A model generated the notes under the pieces. It was not told the origin of the DNA, did not search any database, and worked only from the letters and a program-made list of their open reading frames with translations. Below, one piece after another: positions 43,341 through 52,105 of a DNA stretch of 64,000 nt. A program made the translations under genes and the position numbers. Origin of the DNA: Persicobacter psychrovividus (lineage in GTDB: Bacteria > Bacteroidota > Bacteroidia > Cytophagales > Cyclobacteriaceae); assembly GCF_036492425.1 (NCBI RefSeq), contig NZ_AP025293.1, forward strand, positions 930,001 to 994,000, given 5' to 3'. Positions within the stretch are counted from its first letter, which is position 1. Every line of letters begins with the position of its first letter.

Positions 43341-44201
43341 TTATTCTGCGGTCAGTGTCAATGGTGCAATTTCATATTCGATGCCCGCTTCCACAGCAAT
43401 TGCAGGAGAGCTTACCGCACGGATGGTCTGCGACTCCATATAAGTACCATCGACAATGTGGCCATCCTCGTTGAGTGCCGTACCCACTTTTACGGTGTAA
43501 GTGGCAGGAAACAAACCTGGGAATACAAAAAGGTGATCGACCGTCATGGTAGAGATCATCAGCTCGTCACCTTTGTAAAGTTCTACATAGGCCTCATCGA
43601 TGCCCTCAATGTTGGTAAACATCACAGCACCTTTTACAGTACCCACTTCCAGTAATGTTGCCGAAGCCACAGGGTCCAATTTATAGCCGATGCCGTTATT
43701 ATGGCTGATCGAGGAAGGATCAAGATCGATGCTCAGGGTATAAGCATGACCCGCTTTGATGGTCGGGTTGGTGATTTTTTTAAGCTTCCAGCCAGAAGTT
43801 TGCGCTGAAGGGGTTTTCAGGTCGTGCTGCTCACCATCTACATAAATTTCATTGTCCTGATCCAGTACAAAACGGATCTCTTTAATTTCACCTTCAGGCA
43901 ATTGTACCTCGCCCAAAAGGCCGTCAAGGTGTGGGTTACTGATGTTGTAACGGCCAGGGTTGGCGTTTTCAAGGGTGATCCATGAACCTTCATTGCTCAT
44001 TTTGATGCGCACCTGCTCAATGTTCAGAATAATGGAATCATATTCAGCAGTGGCATTCACTCTCAGGTTGCCTGGCGCTTCCATGCTGCTCATTCTTACA
44101 GACAAACGTGCTGTACTGGCATTGTCATCTGAGGAACTACATGCTGTAAATGTCATCGCCACCAAAAGGACGATCAGTTGATAAAAGGTATTCAATTTCA
44201 T
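43341..44201 (-). CDS. DUF4382 lipoprotein
   Basis: 286 residues with a lipoprotein signal (MKLNTFYQLIVLLVAMTFTAC, lipidated C21, then SSSDDN). The DUF4382 region (about 30-175) has TARLSVRMSS, EYDSIILNIEQVRIKMS, GEIKEIRFVLDQDNEIYVDG and AGHAYTLSIDLDPSSI; a second beta-sandwich-like part follows (GTVKGAVMFTNIEGIDEAYVELYKG). Such proteins occur widely in Bacteroidota envelopes with unknown role. The acidic stretch after the cysteine is typical of surface-exported lipoproteins in this phylum. Confidence 0.85.
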   Translation of the reverse strand: MKLNTFYQLIVLLVAMTFTACSSSDDNASTARLSVRMSSMEAPGNLRVNATAEYDSIILNIEQVRIKMSNEGSWITLENANPGRYNISNPHLDGLLGEVQLPEGEIKEIRFVLDQDNEIYVDGEQHDLKTPSAQTSGWKLKKITNPTIKAGHAYTLSIDLDPSSISHNNGIGYKLDPVASATLLEVGTVKGAVMFTNIEGIDEAYVELYKGDELMISTMTVDHLFVFPGLFPATYTVKVGTALNEDGHIVDGTYMESQTIRAVSSPAIAVEAGIEYEIAPLTLTAE

Positions 44202-44314
44202 ATAGGTAATTTGTTGAATTTGTGTAAATATATCCTTTTCAGGGATGAAAGGTAATGTTTAAATGATAAAAAGTTAAATTACTATTAATGTTGATATTAA
44301 ATATGGCATAAATA

Positions 44315-44350
44315 AAAAACGCCTGACAGTGGGTACCGTCAGGCGTTTTT
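44315..44350. terminator. glnS terminator
   Basis: AAAAACGCCTGAC (44315-44327) and GTCAGGCGTTTTT (44338-44350) form a 13-bp stem with A/T ends. On the minus strand it lies 23 bases after the glnS stop. Confidence 0.85.
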
Positions 44351-44372
44351 GGAAAGATTGCTCAGGCAATCA

Positions 44373-46076
44373 TTATTTTTTCTTGCTCCAGCTGTCGCGC
44401 AGCGCTACCGTTCTGTTGAAAACAAGGCGGTCAGCTGTGCTGTCTTTATCCACGCAGAAATAACCCATACGCTGGAACTGCACACTTTGCAATGGCTTGG
44501 CCGTTTTAAGGCTTGGTTCCACTTTGGCGTTGGAAATGACCGTCAGGGAGTTTGGATTCAGGAATTCTTTGAAATCCGTTCCTTTGTGTCCGTCGGGTGC
44601 TTCATCGTTAAACAGGCGATCGTAAAGGCGAACTTCAGCATCCAGGGCGTGTGCTTCAGATACCCAGTGAATCGTTCCTTTCACTTTTCGCAAGGAAGCC
44701 TCTGTGCCAGAACCAGACTTACTGTCGGTATCATAAGTACAGTGAATTTCCGTGATGTTGCCTTCGGCATCTTTTACCACGGACTCCCCTTTGATGATAT
44801 AAGCATTTTTCAAACGTACTTCTTTACCCACCGACAGGCGGAAGAACTTACGTGGCGCATCTTCCATGAAATCTTCACGCTCGATGTACAATACTTTGCT
44901 GAAAGGCACCTGACGGGTTCCAGAGTTCTCGTCTTCAGGGTTGTTTTCAGCGGTCAGCCACTCTTCCTGTCCTTCAGGATAATTGTCGATCACCAGCTTC
45001 ACAGGATTCAAAACCGCCATTACACGGTCATCAATTTTGTTCAGGTGCTGACGAACGGCAAATTCCAGCAAAGCGACATCAATCACATTGTCGCGTTTAC
45101 CGATACCGATGGTTTTACAGAAATTACGGATCGATTCAGGAGTATAACCACGTCGGCGCAAGCCAGAAACCGTAGGCATACGAGGATCGTCCCATCCTGT
45201 AACAATATTTTCTTCTACCAATTGCAAAAGCTTACGCTTTGACATGATGGTGTAGCTCAGGTTCAGGCGGGCAAACTCGCGCTGATTAGGCTTGATGCCT
45301 CCTTCGTAAACCTGCTCCAAAAACCATTCATACAACGGGCGGTGAACTTCAAACTCCAAAGTACACAAAGAGTTGGTGATCCCTTCAAGGTAATCCGACT
45401 GCCCGTGGGCATAATCATACATTGGGTAGATGTGCCACTTGCTTCCTGTGCGATGGTGTGGTTTGTTGATGATGCGGTACATCAATGGGTCACGCATGTG
45501 CATGTTCGCGTTGGCCATGTCGATCTTCGCACGAAGAACCGCAGAACCTTCCGCCATTTCTCCATTTTTCATCTTTTCGAAAATCGCCAAAGATTCCTCC
45601 ACTGGTCTGTCGCGGAACGGGCTCGCCGTGCCAGCTTCAGTAGGAGTACCTTTTTGTTTGGCAATTTCTTCGGCAGATTGCTCATCAACATAAGCCTTGC
45701 CATTTTTGATCATCTTCACTGCCCAAGCATAGAGTTGGTCGAAGTAATCAGAAGTATATTTTGGCTCGCCGTCCCATTCGAAGCCCAGCCATTGAACGTC
45801 TTCCTTGATCGCATCAACGTATTCCTGGTCTTCTTTTGATGGGTTGGTGTCATCAAATCGTAAGTTACACTTTGCCTGGTATTGCTGAGCCAATCCGAAA
45901 TTTAAACAAATAGACTTAGCATGTCCGATGTGAAGGTACCCGTTGGGCTCAGGAGGGAAACGGGTATGTACGACACCTCCGTGCTTTCCTTCCTTGATTT
46001 CTTCTTCAATCATGGACTCAATAAAATTCAGCGATTTGTACTCTTCAGCTGAATGATCTGTCTCATTATGGCTCAT
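44373..46076 (-). CDS. glnS: glutaminyl-tRNA synthetase
   Basis: 567 residues, full length for bacterial GlnRS. Class I signatures: the HIGH motif in [16 protein letters not shown] (about 42-57) and the KMSKS-type MSKRK in [46 protein letters not shown] and the C-terminal anticodon-binding beta barrels ([32 protein letters not shown]) are typical of GlnRS rather than GluRS. It charges tRNA-Gln with glutamine, so this organism need not depend on the GatCAB route for Gln-tRNA. Single gene with its own terminator. Confidence 0.96.
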   Translation of the reverse strand: MSHNETDHSAEEYKSLNFIESMIEEEIKEGKHGGVVHTRFPPEPNGYLHIGHAKSICLNFGLAQQYQAKCNLRFDDTNPSKEDQEYVDAIKEDVQWLGFEWDGEPKYTSDYFDQLYAWAVKMIKNGKAYVDEQSAEEIAKQKGTPTEAGTASPFRDRPVEESLAIFEKMKNGEMAEGSAVLRAKIDMANANMHMRDPLMYRIINKPHHRTGSKWHIYPMYDYAHGQSDYLEGITNSLCTLEFEVHRPLYEWFLEQVYEGGIKPNQREFARLNLSYTIMSKRKLLQLVEENIVTGWDDPRMPTVSGLRRRGYTPESIRNFCKTIGIGKRDNVIDVALLEFAVRQHLNKIDDRVMAVLNPVKLVIDNYPEGQEEWLTAENNPEDENSGTRQVPFSKVLYIEREDFMEDAPRKFFRLSVGKEVRLKNAYIIKGESVVKDAEGNITEIHCTYDTDSKSGSGTEASLRKVKGTIHWVSEAHALDAEVRLYDRLFNDEAPDGHKGTDFKEFLNPNSLTVISNAKVEPSLKTAKPLQSVQFQRMGYFCVDKDSTADRLVFNRTVALRDSWSKKK

Positions 46077-46294
46077 ATGTGAATTATTTTATCTTCTTTG
46101 GGTTCAAAGATCGTTAATGCAGATCACATTTAAAATAGGTGATTAGGAATATATTGATAAAATTGAGCGGAAGGGCAGGGGAAGCCACAGCAGGATTGTT
46201 TGGCGCAAAATGGAGCAGGGAGACTGTCCGCATACAAGAGGGCTTTGCATGTGGCCATTAGAGGCGCTGCACTAATGACCTCCATGGGGAAATA

Positions 46295-47077
46295 TCATTC
46301 TTTACTTTTCTGTGCGCTGTGAACCTGCTTCAGGATCAATTTTTTGGGAACGAAGGGCGCCATTTTGAGCATGATTTTCTGACTGGTTTTCAGCCCTGTG
46401 ATTACGTCGAGTTTACCATTGATCATGCCTGAGTAAGCATCGAGTGCTACCTGATCGGCGTCGGCGGTTTCGTCGAATAGGGCCGTTTTGTCCATGCCAG
46501 AAATTTCCCCAAAACCTGTAGCTGTTGCACCAGGCATCAGGTTGGTAACCGTTACTTTGGTGTCATGCAATTCTTGTGCGATGGCATTGCTGAAAGAGGT
46601 AACATAGGCTTTTGTGGCATAGTACACCGCTTGCAAAGGGCCAGGCACCAAAGAGGCCGTGGAGGAAACGTTCAATATTTTTCCAGCATTTCTTTTGACC
46701 ATGTCTGGCAGAAAAAGGCGGGTGAGGGCCGATAGGGCCACAATGTTAAGGTTGATCATCGCCAGATCGTCTTCCCATGCCCGCTGATGAAATTTGCCGA
46801 CACCGCCAAAACCAGCGTTGTTGATCAGGAAATCTATGGAAATGCCACTGGCCTGCACCTCATCGTATATTTCCTGGGGGGCATTGGCGTCAGTGAGGTC
46901 CTTCACAATGACTTTGACGGCAATTTGATGTTTCTGGGAAAGTTCCTCCTTGAGTTCGAGTAATTTACCTTCACTTCGGGCAATGATCACTAAATCTCCA
47001 CCCTGAGCGGCATGGATGCGGGCCAGGGCTTTGCCGATCCCGCTTGATGCTCCTGTAATTAATGCGACTGGTTTCAT
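46295..47077 (-). CDS. SDR-family short-chain dehydrogenase
   Basis: 260 residues. Classical SDR: TGASSGIGKALARIHAAQGGDLVIIARSE cofactor motif, NNAGFGG, SSTASLVPGPLQAVYYATKAYV with the active-site serine and YxxxK (YYATK), and NLMPGATATGF. It resembles the DltE/YohF-like group of general reductases; the substrate is unknown. The C-terminus is basic and ends PKKLILKQVHSAQKSKE. Confidence 0.88.
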   Translation of the reverse strand: MKPVALITGASSGIGKALARIHAAQGGDLVIIARSEGKLLELKEELSQKHQIAVKVIVKDLTDANAPQEIYDEVQASGISIDFLINNAGFGGVGKFHQRAWEDDLAMINLNIVALSALTRLFLPDMVKRNAGKILNVSSTASLVPGPLQAVYYATKAYVTSFSNAIAQELHDTKVTVTNLMPGATATGFGEISGMDKTALFDETADADQVALDAYSGMINGKLDVITGLKTSQKIMLKMAPFVPKKLILKQVHSAQKSKE

Positions 47078-47641
47078 ATGGTTATGGACGTTTGGAATTA
47101 GACAACGGAATTCGTTTTAGCTCGGCAGGTAAAAATGTCGATTATTTACCTTGAGTTATTCAGCGACCAATTTAGGGATATTCAATGAGATTTCGGTCGC
47201 AGGTGTTATAACGCTCCTTGATTGCCCGCCTGATCCATGAATTTCAGCCCAAAGAAAAAATCTTGCTGAACTTGAGAATTGCTTCAAGAGATTGGCATCG
47301 GCTTCTTTTCAAAAACCGAAAGCACCGCCTATTTATTTGTTGTTTTAATGGGCACCTCATCGACGGTTCAAGCAGGAATTATTGCCAGGTAGGTATTGAA
47401 TTTTGGGCGTAAAAAAAAGCTCGGGAACCACTCCGAGCTTCAAACTAATACCAATTATAACCTATGAACCACTATGATTATACTATACAAAATAGGGACA
47501 TCAAAAGTAAAAAGAAGGGAGCTGAACCGAGCGGTTGAGCTCCCTTTCTACCCAACATCAACCTATGCTAAGTATTAAACAAAGCTTGTGCCAATCTTGG
47601 ATCCCGACATTAGATATTGATGAATATTCAGTGGGGATTTT
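47078..47641. other. intergenic region holding element copy 3
   Basis: 564 bases between an SDR gene and rsgA, both on the minus strand. The right half is the dispersed element (47411-47594). In the left half, the plus frame 47218-47412 has no domain and ends in the repeat; I do not support it as a gene. Confidence 0.5.
47411..47594 (-). repeat. dispersed two-hairpin element, copy 3
   Basis: Same order as copy 2: module A hairpin AAGCTCGG/CCGAGCTT at 47417-47440 with eight A on the plus strand (T on the minus strand), module B hairpin GGGAGC/GCTCCC at 47517-47544, then CCCAACATCAACCTATG and TTGTGCCAA. It begins 47 bases after the rsgA stop on the minus strand. Confidence 0.8.
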
Positions 47642-48703
47642 CTAAGATCGCCCCTTTCGGCGTCGGCTGTCGTTTTGTGCTGAACGATAGACTTTTCCGA
47701 GGGCCTTGTCCTTTTTGCGTCTTTGTACTTTATCCATACCGTAATGGTCCTGTTCACGGTGTAGCTTTTGGTAACTGTGCCACCTTCTCGCTTCCAGTCG
47801 GCCGTCTTCCAGCGCGTCCTGCACGGCACAGCCAGGTTCATGTTCGTGGGTGCAGCCCCTGAATTTACAGCTTCCGCTGAGTTGTGAAATCTCTTCGAAA
47901 GTCATTTCAATTCCCTCTGGGCTGTCGGTCAATCCAAATTCCCTTGTTCCTGGGGTATCGATGAGCAAAGCACCATTTTGAAGTTGAACCAGCTCGCGGT
48001 GTGAGGTGGTATGGCGACCCTTGGCATTGGATGCGCTGATGCTTGCCGTAGCCATATGAGTTGTGCCCATCAACAGGTTGACCAAAGTGGATTTTCCTGC
48101 GCCTGATGAACCGACCAGAACGGCCGTTTTTCCTTGGCTGAGGTACTGGTTGATTTCCTCAGAATCTTCCTGAAACATCGAATGCAGGATAACCCTTGCG
48201 CCATTGGCGATGCCACGGACGGCCTCTTTTCGTTCTGTGCATTCCTCGGCAGAACAAAGGTCGGCTTTCGTCAGGATAATTAACGGCTCAATAGCACAGG
48301 CACGGACTTGCACCAAATAACGTTCAAGCCTGTTGAGATTATAATTGTGATCCATGCCCTGAACAATCAAAACCACATCGATATTAGCGGCCAGAACCTG
48401 CGCCTGTGCAAAAGCACCCACACTTGCCCTTTGCAAAGCGGAGCTTCGGGGGTGGCAGGCCATAATGAAGGCGGTCTGTTCATCGAAAATCATGATGCCC
48501 ACCCAGTCGCCAACCTGCGGGTTATCCGAAGGGTCTTCTGTACTGTGTAGTAATTTTCCTGATAGGGTGGCTTTGAAAATGCCCGATTCGGCCACCACCT
48601 CGTAATTGGATTTATGTGCTTTTAAAACACGGGCAAGCTGGAATTCTGGGGTTGGATTCTGGTAATTTGTGGGTAATCCCCACGCAGTGAGATGATTAAT
48701 CAT
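47642..48703 (-). CDS. rsgA: ribosome small-subunit-dependent GTPase RsgA
   Basis: 353 residues from ATG 48703 (MINHLTAWGLPTNYQ); 48766 would add 21 residues without homology character. OB-fold N-terminus (ARVLKAHKSNYEVV ... VGDWVGI), circularly permuted GTPase with TKADL (G4) before GSSGAGKSTLVN (G1) and DTPGTREFG (G3), then a zinc site SCKFRGCTHEHEPGCAV. RsgA helps late 30S maturation and release of RbfA. The C-terminal tail after the zinc site is basic (RRRKKDKALGK ... RRRKGRS), typical of rRNA contact. The gene is followed by element copy 3. Confidence 0.94.
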   Translation of the reverse strand: MINHLTAWGLPTNYQNPTPEFQLARVLKAHKSNYEVVAESGIFKATLSGKLLHSTEDPSDNPQVGDWVGIMIFDEQTAFIMACHPRSSALQRASVGAFAQAQVLAANIDVVLIVQGMDHNYNLNRLERYLVQVRACAIEPLIILTKADLCSAEECTERKEAVRGIANGARVILHSMFQEDSEEINQYLSQGKTAVLVGSSGAGKSTLVNLLMGTTHMATASISASNAKGRHTTSHRELVQLQNGALLIDTPGTREFGLTDSPEGIEMTFEEISQLSGSCKFRGCTHEHEPGCAVQDALEDGRLEARRWHSYQKLHREQDHYGMDKVQRRKKDKALGKVYRSAQNDSRRRKGRS

Positions 48704-49261
48704 TGCTGATAAATTTGGGTATAAAATTGTAAGTGGAAAAGTTGGGGTACAGCGACCAGTCAGCAACAGGAGAGGGTGCTGAGTAAGCGTTCAGAAAGAC
48801 ACTTTTTTTGGGCGCTATTTACAATTTTGATACAATCATCAGCCTCAAATTTAGCCAATTTTTGAGGAAGTGCAACAAAGTACACCGTGATATTTTTTCG
48901 ACTCAGGCTGAATGGCATTGGCACCATAAAGAATTTACAGATGAACGGGCAAGCGTCAGTGGGTACCTGATTTAACAGGTAATGATGATTTGAACTGCTA
49001 AGGGATGGGGTGATTTAAGCGGCTTGAGTTTGCCTGCCATAAGGCGAAATTGATGATCGACGGGGGTAAAAAAAACAAAAGCTCGGGAACCACTCCGAGC
49101 TTTCAACTATACCAAACTATAACCTTATATTATCACTATGATTTCATCATTCTATCGGGATGTCAAAAGTAAAAAAGAAGGGAGCTTAACCGAGTGGTTG
49201 AGCTCCCTTTCTACCCAACATCAACCTATGCTAAGTAATAAACAAACGCTGTGCCAAAACA
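48704..49261. other. intergenic region holding element copy 4
   Basis: 558 bases between rsgA and an SDR gene, both minus strand. It holds element copy 4 at 49068-49258. No gene and no clear minus-strand TAnnTTTG box before rsgA were seen. Confidence 0.5.
49068..49258 (-). repeat. dispersed two-hairpin element, copy 4
   Basis: Module A hairpin AAGCTCGG/CCGAGCTT at 49079-49102; module B hairpin GGGAGCTTAACC/GGTTGAGCTCCC at 49180-49207, here a 12-bp stem with one G-U pair and loop GAGT. The conserved CCCAACATCAACCTATG follows. The element ends four bases before the stop codon of the adjacent minus-strand SDR gene, so that gene's transcript would run straight into it. Confidence 0.8.
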
Positions 49262-50185
49262 CTAATTTGGAACAGTAATCACACTGAATTTTTTGTTGGT
49301 ATAAAGCTCGGCGGCTTCCCATAATTGTTCGGCCACCCGTTGGTCGTGAGCATTGGTATTGGCTTGTACAATTCCTGGAGGGCCCTTCATTTCTTTAAAG
49401 CCTGTGGGCCCGAAATATTCTCCACCGATCGCCTCTGGATCGAGCGCTGCCATGATGATGGGCTGTGCGGCCTCCTGTGGTTCATGGGAGATCATGGGCA
49501 TGAGTGGTGCAGAAATTTTGAGCAGCAAATCGGGTAAATGTTGCATGAGGTTGGTAGGGGAAACACCTGGGTGAGCCACCACGGATTTCACGCCACTCTG
49601 AATTTTGTGGAGCTTTCTGTTGAACTCCAAAGCAAACATCAGGCAGGCGAGTTTGCTTTGCGCATAGGCCTTCATTTTTGAATAGCCCTTTTCAGCATTC
49701 AGATTATTGAAATCGATTTTGGCCCCTTTATGGGCGATGCTGCTGAGAGAAACCACCCGACTGTCTGGGGTATTGTCCAGGAGCGGAAACAGCAGGTTGG
49801 TCAGGTGAAAATGCCCCAAATAGTTAATGCCTATCTGGCTTTCAAAACCTTCTTCGGTATAAGAGAGCGGAGGGACCATCACGCCTGCATTGTTGATCAG
49901 CAGGTGGAGTTGCTGAAATTCCTCCTTGAATTTTCTGGCGAATTCCTCGATGGAAGAGAAGTTGGCCAGGTCCAGGGGAATAAAGGTCAGTTTGGCCTCG
50001 GGCACTGCTGTTTTAATGGTGCTGATGGCCTGAAGTGCTTTTTCTGCATTGCGGCAGGCCATGACTACGGTCATTTGCTTGCGGGCCAATGCTTTGGCGG
50101 TTTCCAGGCCTATGCCTGAATTTGCGCCCGTTATAATGGCCACATAGCGGGGCTGCACGGCGACATTTTCTAAATCAAATGGCAT
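49262..50185 (-). CDS. SDR-family oxidoreductase (retinol dehydrogenase-like)
   Basis: 307 residues. Extended classical SDR: AIITGANSGIGLETAKALARKQ, ACRNAEKALQAI, LLINNAGVM, SSIAHKG, active-site YAQSK and VVAHPGVSPTNLMQ. The length and the NYLGHFHLTNLLFPLL segment match the WWOX/retinol-dehydrogenase-like group; the real substrate in bacteria is unknown. Single gene, with element copy 4 directly after its stop. Confidence 0.88.
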   Translation of the reverse strand: MPFDLENVAVQPRYVAIITGANSGIGLETAKALARKQMTVVMACRNAEKALQAISTIKTAVPEAKLTFIPLDLANFSSIEEFARKFKEEFQQLHLLINNAGVMVPPLSYTEEGFESQIGINYLGHFHLTNLLFPLLDNTPDSRVVSLSSIAHKGAKIDFNNLNAEKGYSKMKAYAQSKLACLMFALEFNRKLHKIQSGVKSVVAHPGVSPTNLMQHLPDLLLKISAPLMPMISHEPQEAAQPIIMAALDPEAIGGEYFGPTGFKEMKGPPGIVQANTNAHDQRVAEQLWEAAELYTNKKFSVITVPN

Positions 50186-50306
50186 GTTAAGTAATTGTGT
50201 GTGGTAAAAAGGTCAGTGGTAAGCTGACAAAAAGTGTGGTAATGCTACTAAAGTAGTGATTATGATTGATATTTTTATCTATTTGTTGCTTCAATAACAA
50301 AAAATA

Positions 50307-50333
50307 ACCCCTTGCAGGGAGACTGCAAGGGGT
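50307..50333 (-). terminator. terminator after the sulfatase gene
   Basis: ACCCCTTGCAG (50307-50317), loop of five, CTGCAAGGGGT (50323-50333). On the minus strand it is followed by TATTTTTTG. It lies ~95 bases after the sulfatase stop; another inverted repeat-rich stretch lies between. Confidence 0.7.
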
Positions 50334-50425
50334 AAAGAATTTTCAGAGCGTGCTAAAAAGAGGGCTTATCCTCCGAGTTTTCTTCATCAACTTTTGATGT
50401 TAAACACGCCCTCAAAACAGGCGAA

Positions 50426-52015
50426 TTATTTTGAGTACAATTTTTTAGGTACCTTATAATAGTCGCGTTGTTGTTGTAGTGCCTTCATCAGGCGTGCCTG
50501 TGTGGCAGCATATTTCTTCTTGCCGAAGATGTTATGCATTTCCGTAGGGTCGGTTTTAAGGTCGTACATTTCATAGTTCCCATCCTGATAGAAATCCAAT
50601 AGCTTGTATCGTGCATCACTTACGCCGTCATGTCGGTGTACAGAGTGGAAACCAGGATACTCATAGAAGTGATAGTAAAGGTATTTTCTCCAGTTTTTCT
50701 CCGATACGGAACCGTCCATCAGTCCGAGGAATGATTTCCCCTGCATAATTTCTGGTGCTTTCACCCCACACATATCCAGGAAGGTTGGGGCGAAGTCAAT
50801 GTTTTGTGTCAGTGCATTGATTTTCTTTCCTTTGGCTTTGATGAAAGGGTCGCGGATCATCAATGGCATGCGGTAAGATTCTTCGTACATCCAGCGTTTG
50901 TCGAACCAGCCGTGCTCTCCAGTATAGAATCCCTGATCTGAGGTATAAACAACGATTGTATTATCGAGCAAATTGTTTCTTTTCAGGTAATCGTAGATCT
51001 CCCCAACGGATTCGTCCACAGAGTGAATGGTGGCCAGGTACTCCTGCATATATCGCTCATATTTCCAGATGGCGATTTCTTTTGGGCTGCGTTTTTTGCT
51101 GTAGAACTCGTTGTTTCTTTCTCGGTAAGCGTCCAAAAATGCTTGCTTTTCTTCTTTGGTCATGCGTCCGAAGAATACCTGTGGCCAGCGGTCATACAGC
51201 AGGCTGTCGCTGTCAATGCCACGAACCATTTTTAAGTCATGGCCTTCGTACATATCCCGTGCAATGCTCATCTCCTGTTTTCCAGCGGCAACTCTTCCTT
51301 TATAATCATCGAAGTAGTTCGATGGAACAGGGAAGTGGATGTCCTCATACAGGTGATAATTTTTGGCATCGGGCACCCAGTTGCGATGTGGCGCTTTGTG
51401 GTGCATCATCAGGAAGAAAGGCTTGCTTTTATCGCGATGGTCGAGCCAGTTTTCACACTTTTTAGTAATGATGCTTGTAACATACCCTTTCTCCTGGTGT
51501 GTTCCATCTTTGGTAATAAAGTCGGGGTTGTTATACTCTCCCTGGTCATGCAGAATCTCCCAATGATCAAAACCTACTGGGTTGGAAATCAAATGCCATT
51601 TACCGATAACAGCTGTCTGGTATCCGTTTTTGCGAAGGATATTGGCGATCGTTGGCTGGTTTCCATTGAAATGGGTTTTGCCATCGTTGGCCATAAAGCC
51701 GTTGATATGCGAGTGGGTGCCAGTGAGTACCGTGGCACGGGAAGGTCCGCACAGCGAGTTGGCGCAGTAGTTACGCATGAAGAGCGTCCCTTCGTTGGCC
51801 AGTCGGTCGATATTTGGGGTTGGCGCCAGTTTGGCAATATCAGATTTGTAAGCGGAAATTGCGCGGATGGCGTGGTCATCCGACATGATGTACAGGATGT
51901 TGGGTCTTTTTTGCTGACTCACCTGATCGGTATGCGTAGCTGCCTGTGCGGTGGGCATATGGAATGAACCCAGGCATAAGGCCGCAGACAAGAGCGTATA
52001 AATAGTTTTTTTCAT
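50426..52015 (-). CDS. secreted sulfatase (family S1)
   Basis: 529 residues from ATG 52015 (MKKTIYTLLSAALCLG ... AQA, signal peptide); 52039 would add eight. Formylglycine-type sulfatase: metal-binding PNILYIMSDDH, the CGPSRATVLTG signature in which C89 becomes formylglycine (C-x-P-S-R), GKWHL, FLMMHHKAPHRNW and VYTSDQGFYTGEHGWFDKRWMYEES. The Cys-type site needs an anaerobic or FGE-type maturase, not seen here. It removes sulfate esters from polysaccharides in the periplasm. It lies 90 bases after a GH2 gene in the same direction, which implies joint use on a sulfated glycan. Confidence 0.9.
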   Translation of the reverse strand: MKKTIYTLLSAALCLGSFHMPTAQAATHTDQVSQQKRPNILYIMSDDHAIRAISAYKSDIAKLAPTPNIDRLANEGTLFMRNYCANSLCGPSRATVLTGTHSHINGFMANDGKTHFNGNQPTIANILRKNGYQTAVIGKWHLISNPVGFDHWEILHDQGEYNNPDFITKDGTHQEKGYVTSIITKKCENWLDHRDKSKPFFLMMHHKAPHRNWVPDAKNYHLYEDIHFPVPSNYFDDYKGRVAAGKQEMSIARDMYEGHDLKMVRGIDSDSLLYDRWPQVFFGRMTKEEKQAFLDAYRERNNEFYSKKRSPKEIAIWKYERYMQEYLATIHSVDESVGEIYDYLKRNNLLDNTIVVYTSDQGFYTGEHGWFDKRWMYEESYRMPLMIRDPFIKAKGKKINALTQNIDFAPTFLDMCGVKAPEIMQGKSFLGLMDGSVSEKNWRKYLYYHFYEYPGFHSVHRHDGVSDARYKLLDFYQDGNYEMYDLKTDPTEMHNIFGKKKYAATQARLMKALQQQRDYYKVPKKLYSK

Positions 52016-52105
52016 CTTAGAATATGTCTGTGAAATCAAACACGGGCCGTAAAAAATAGGGTAACGGCCCGCGTCCTATTCTATGAATTTATTTACTGAA
52101 ATTGC

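Noticed and set aside
44349-45242. A 297-codon open frame antisense to glnS.
   Set aside because: It mirrors the codon pattern of glnS and shows no domain.
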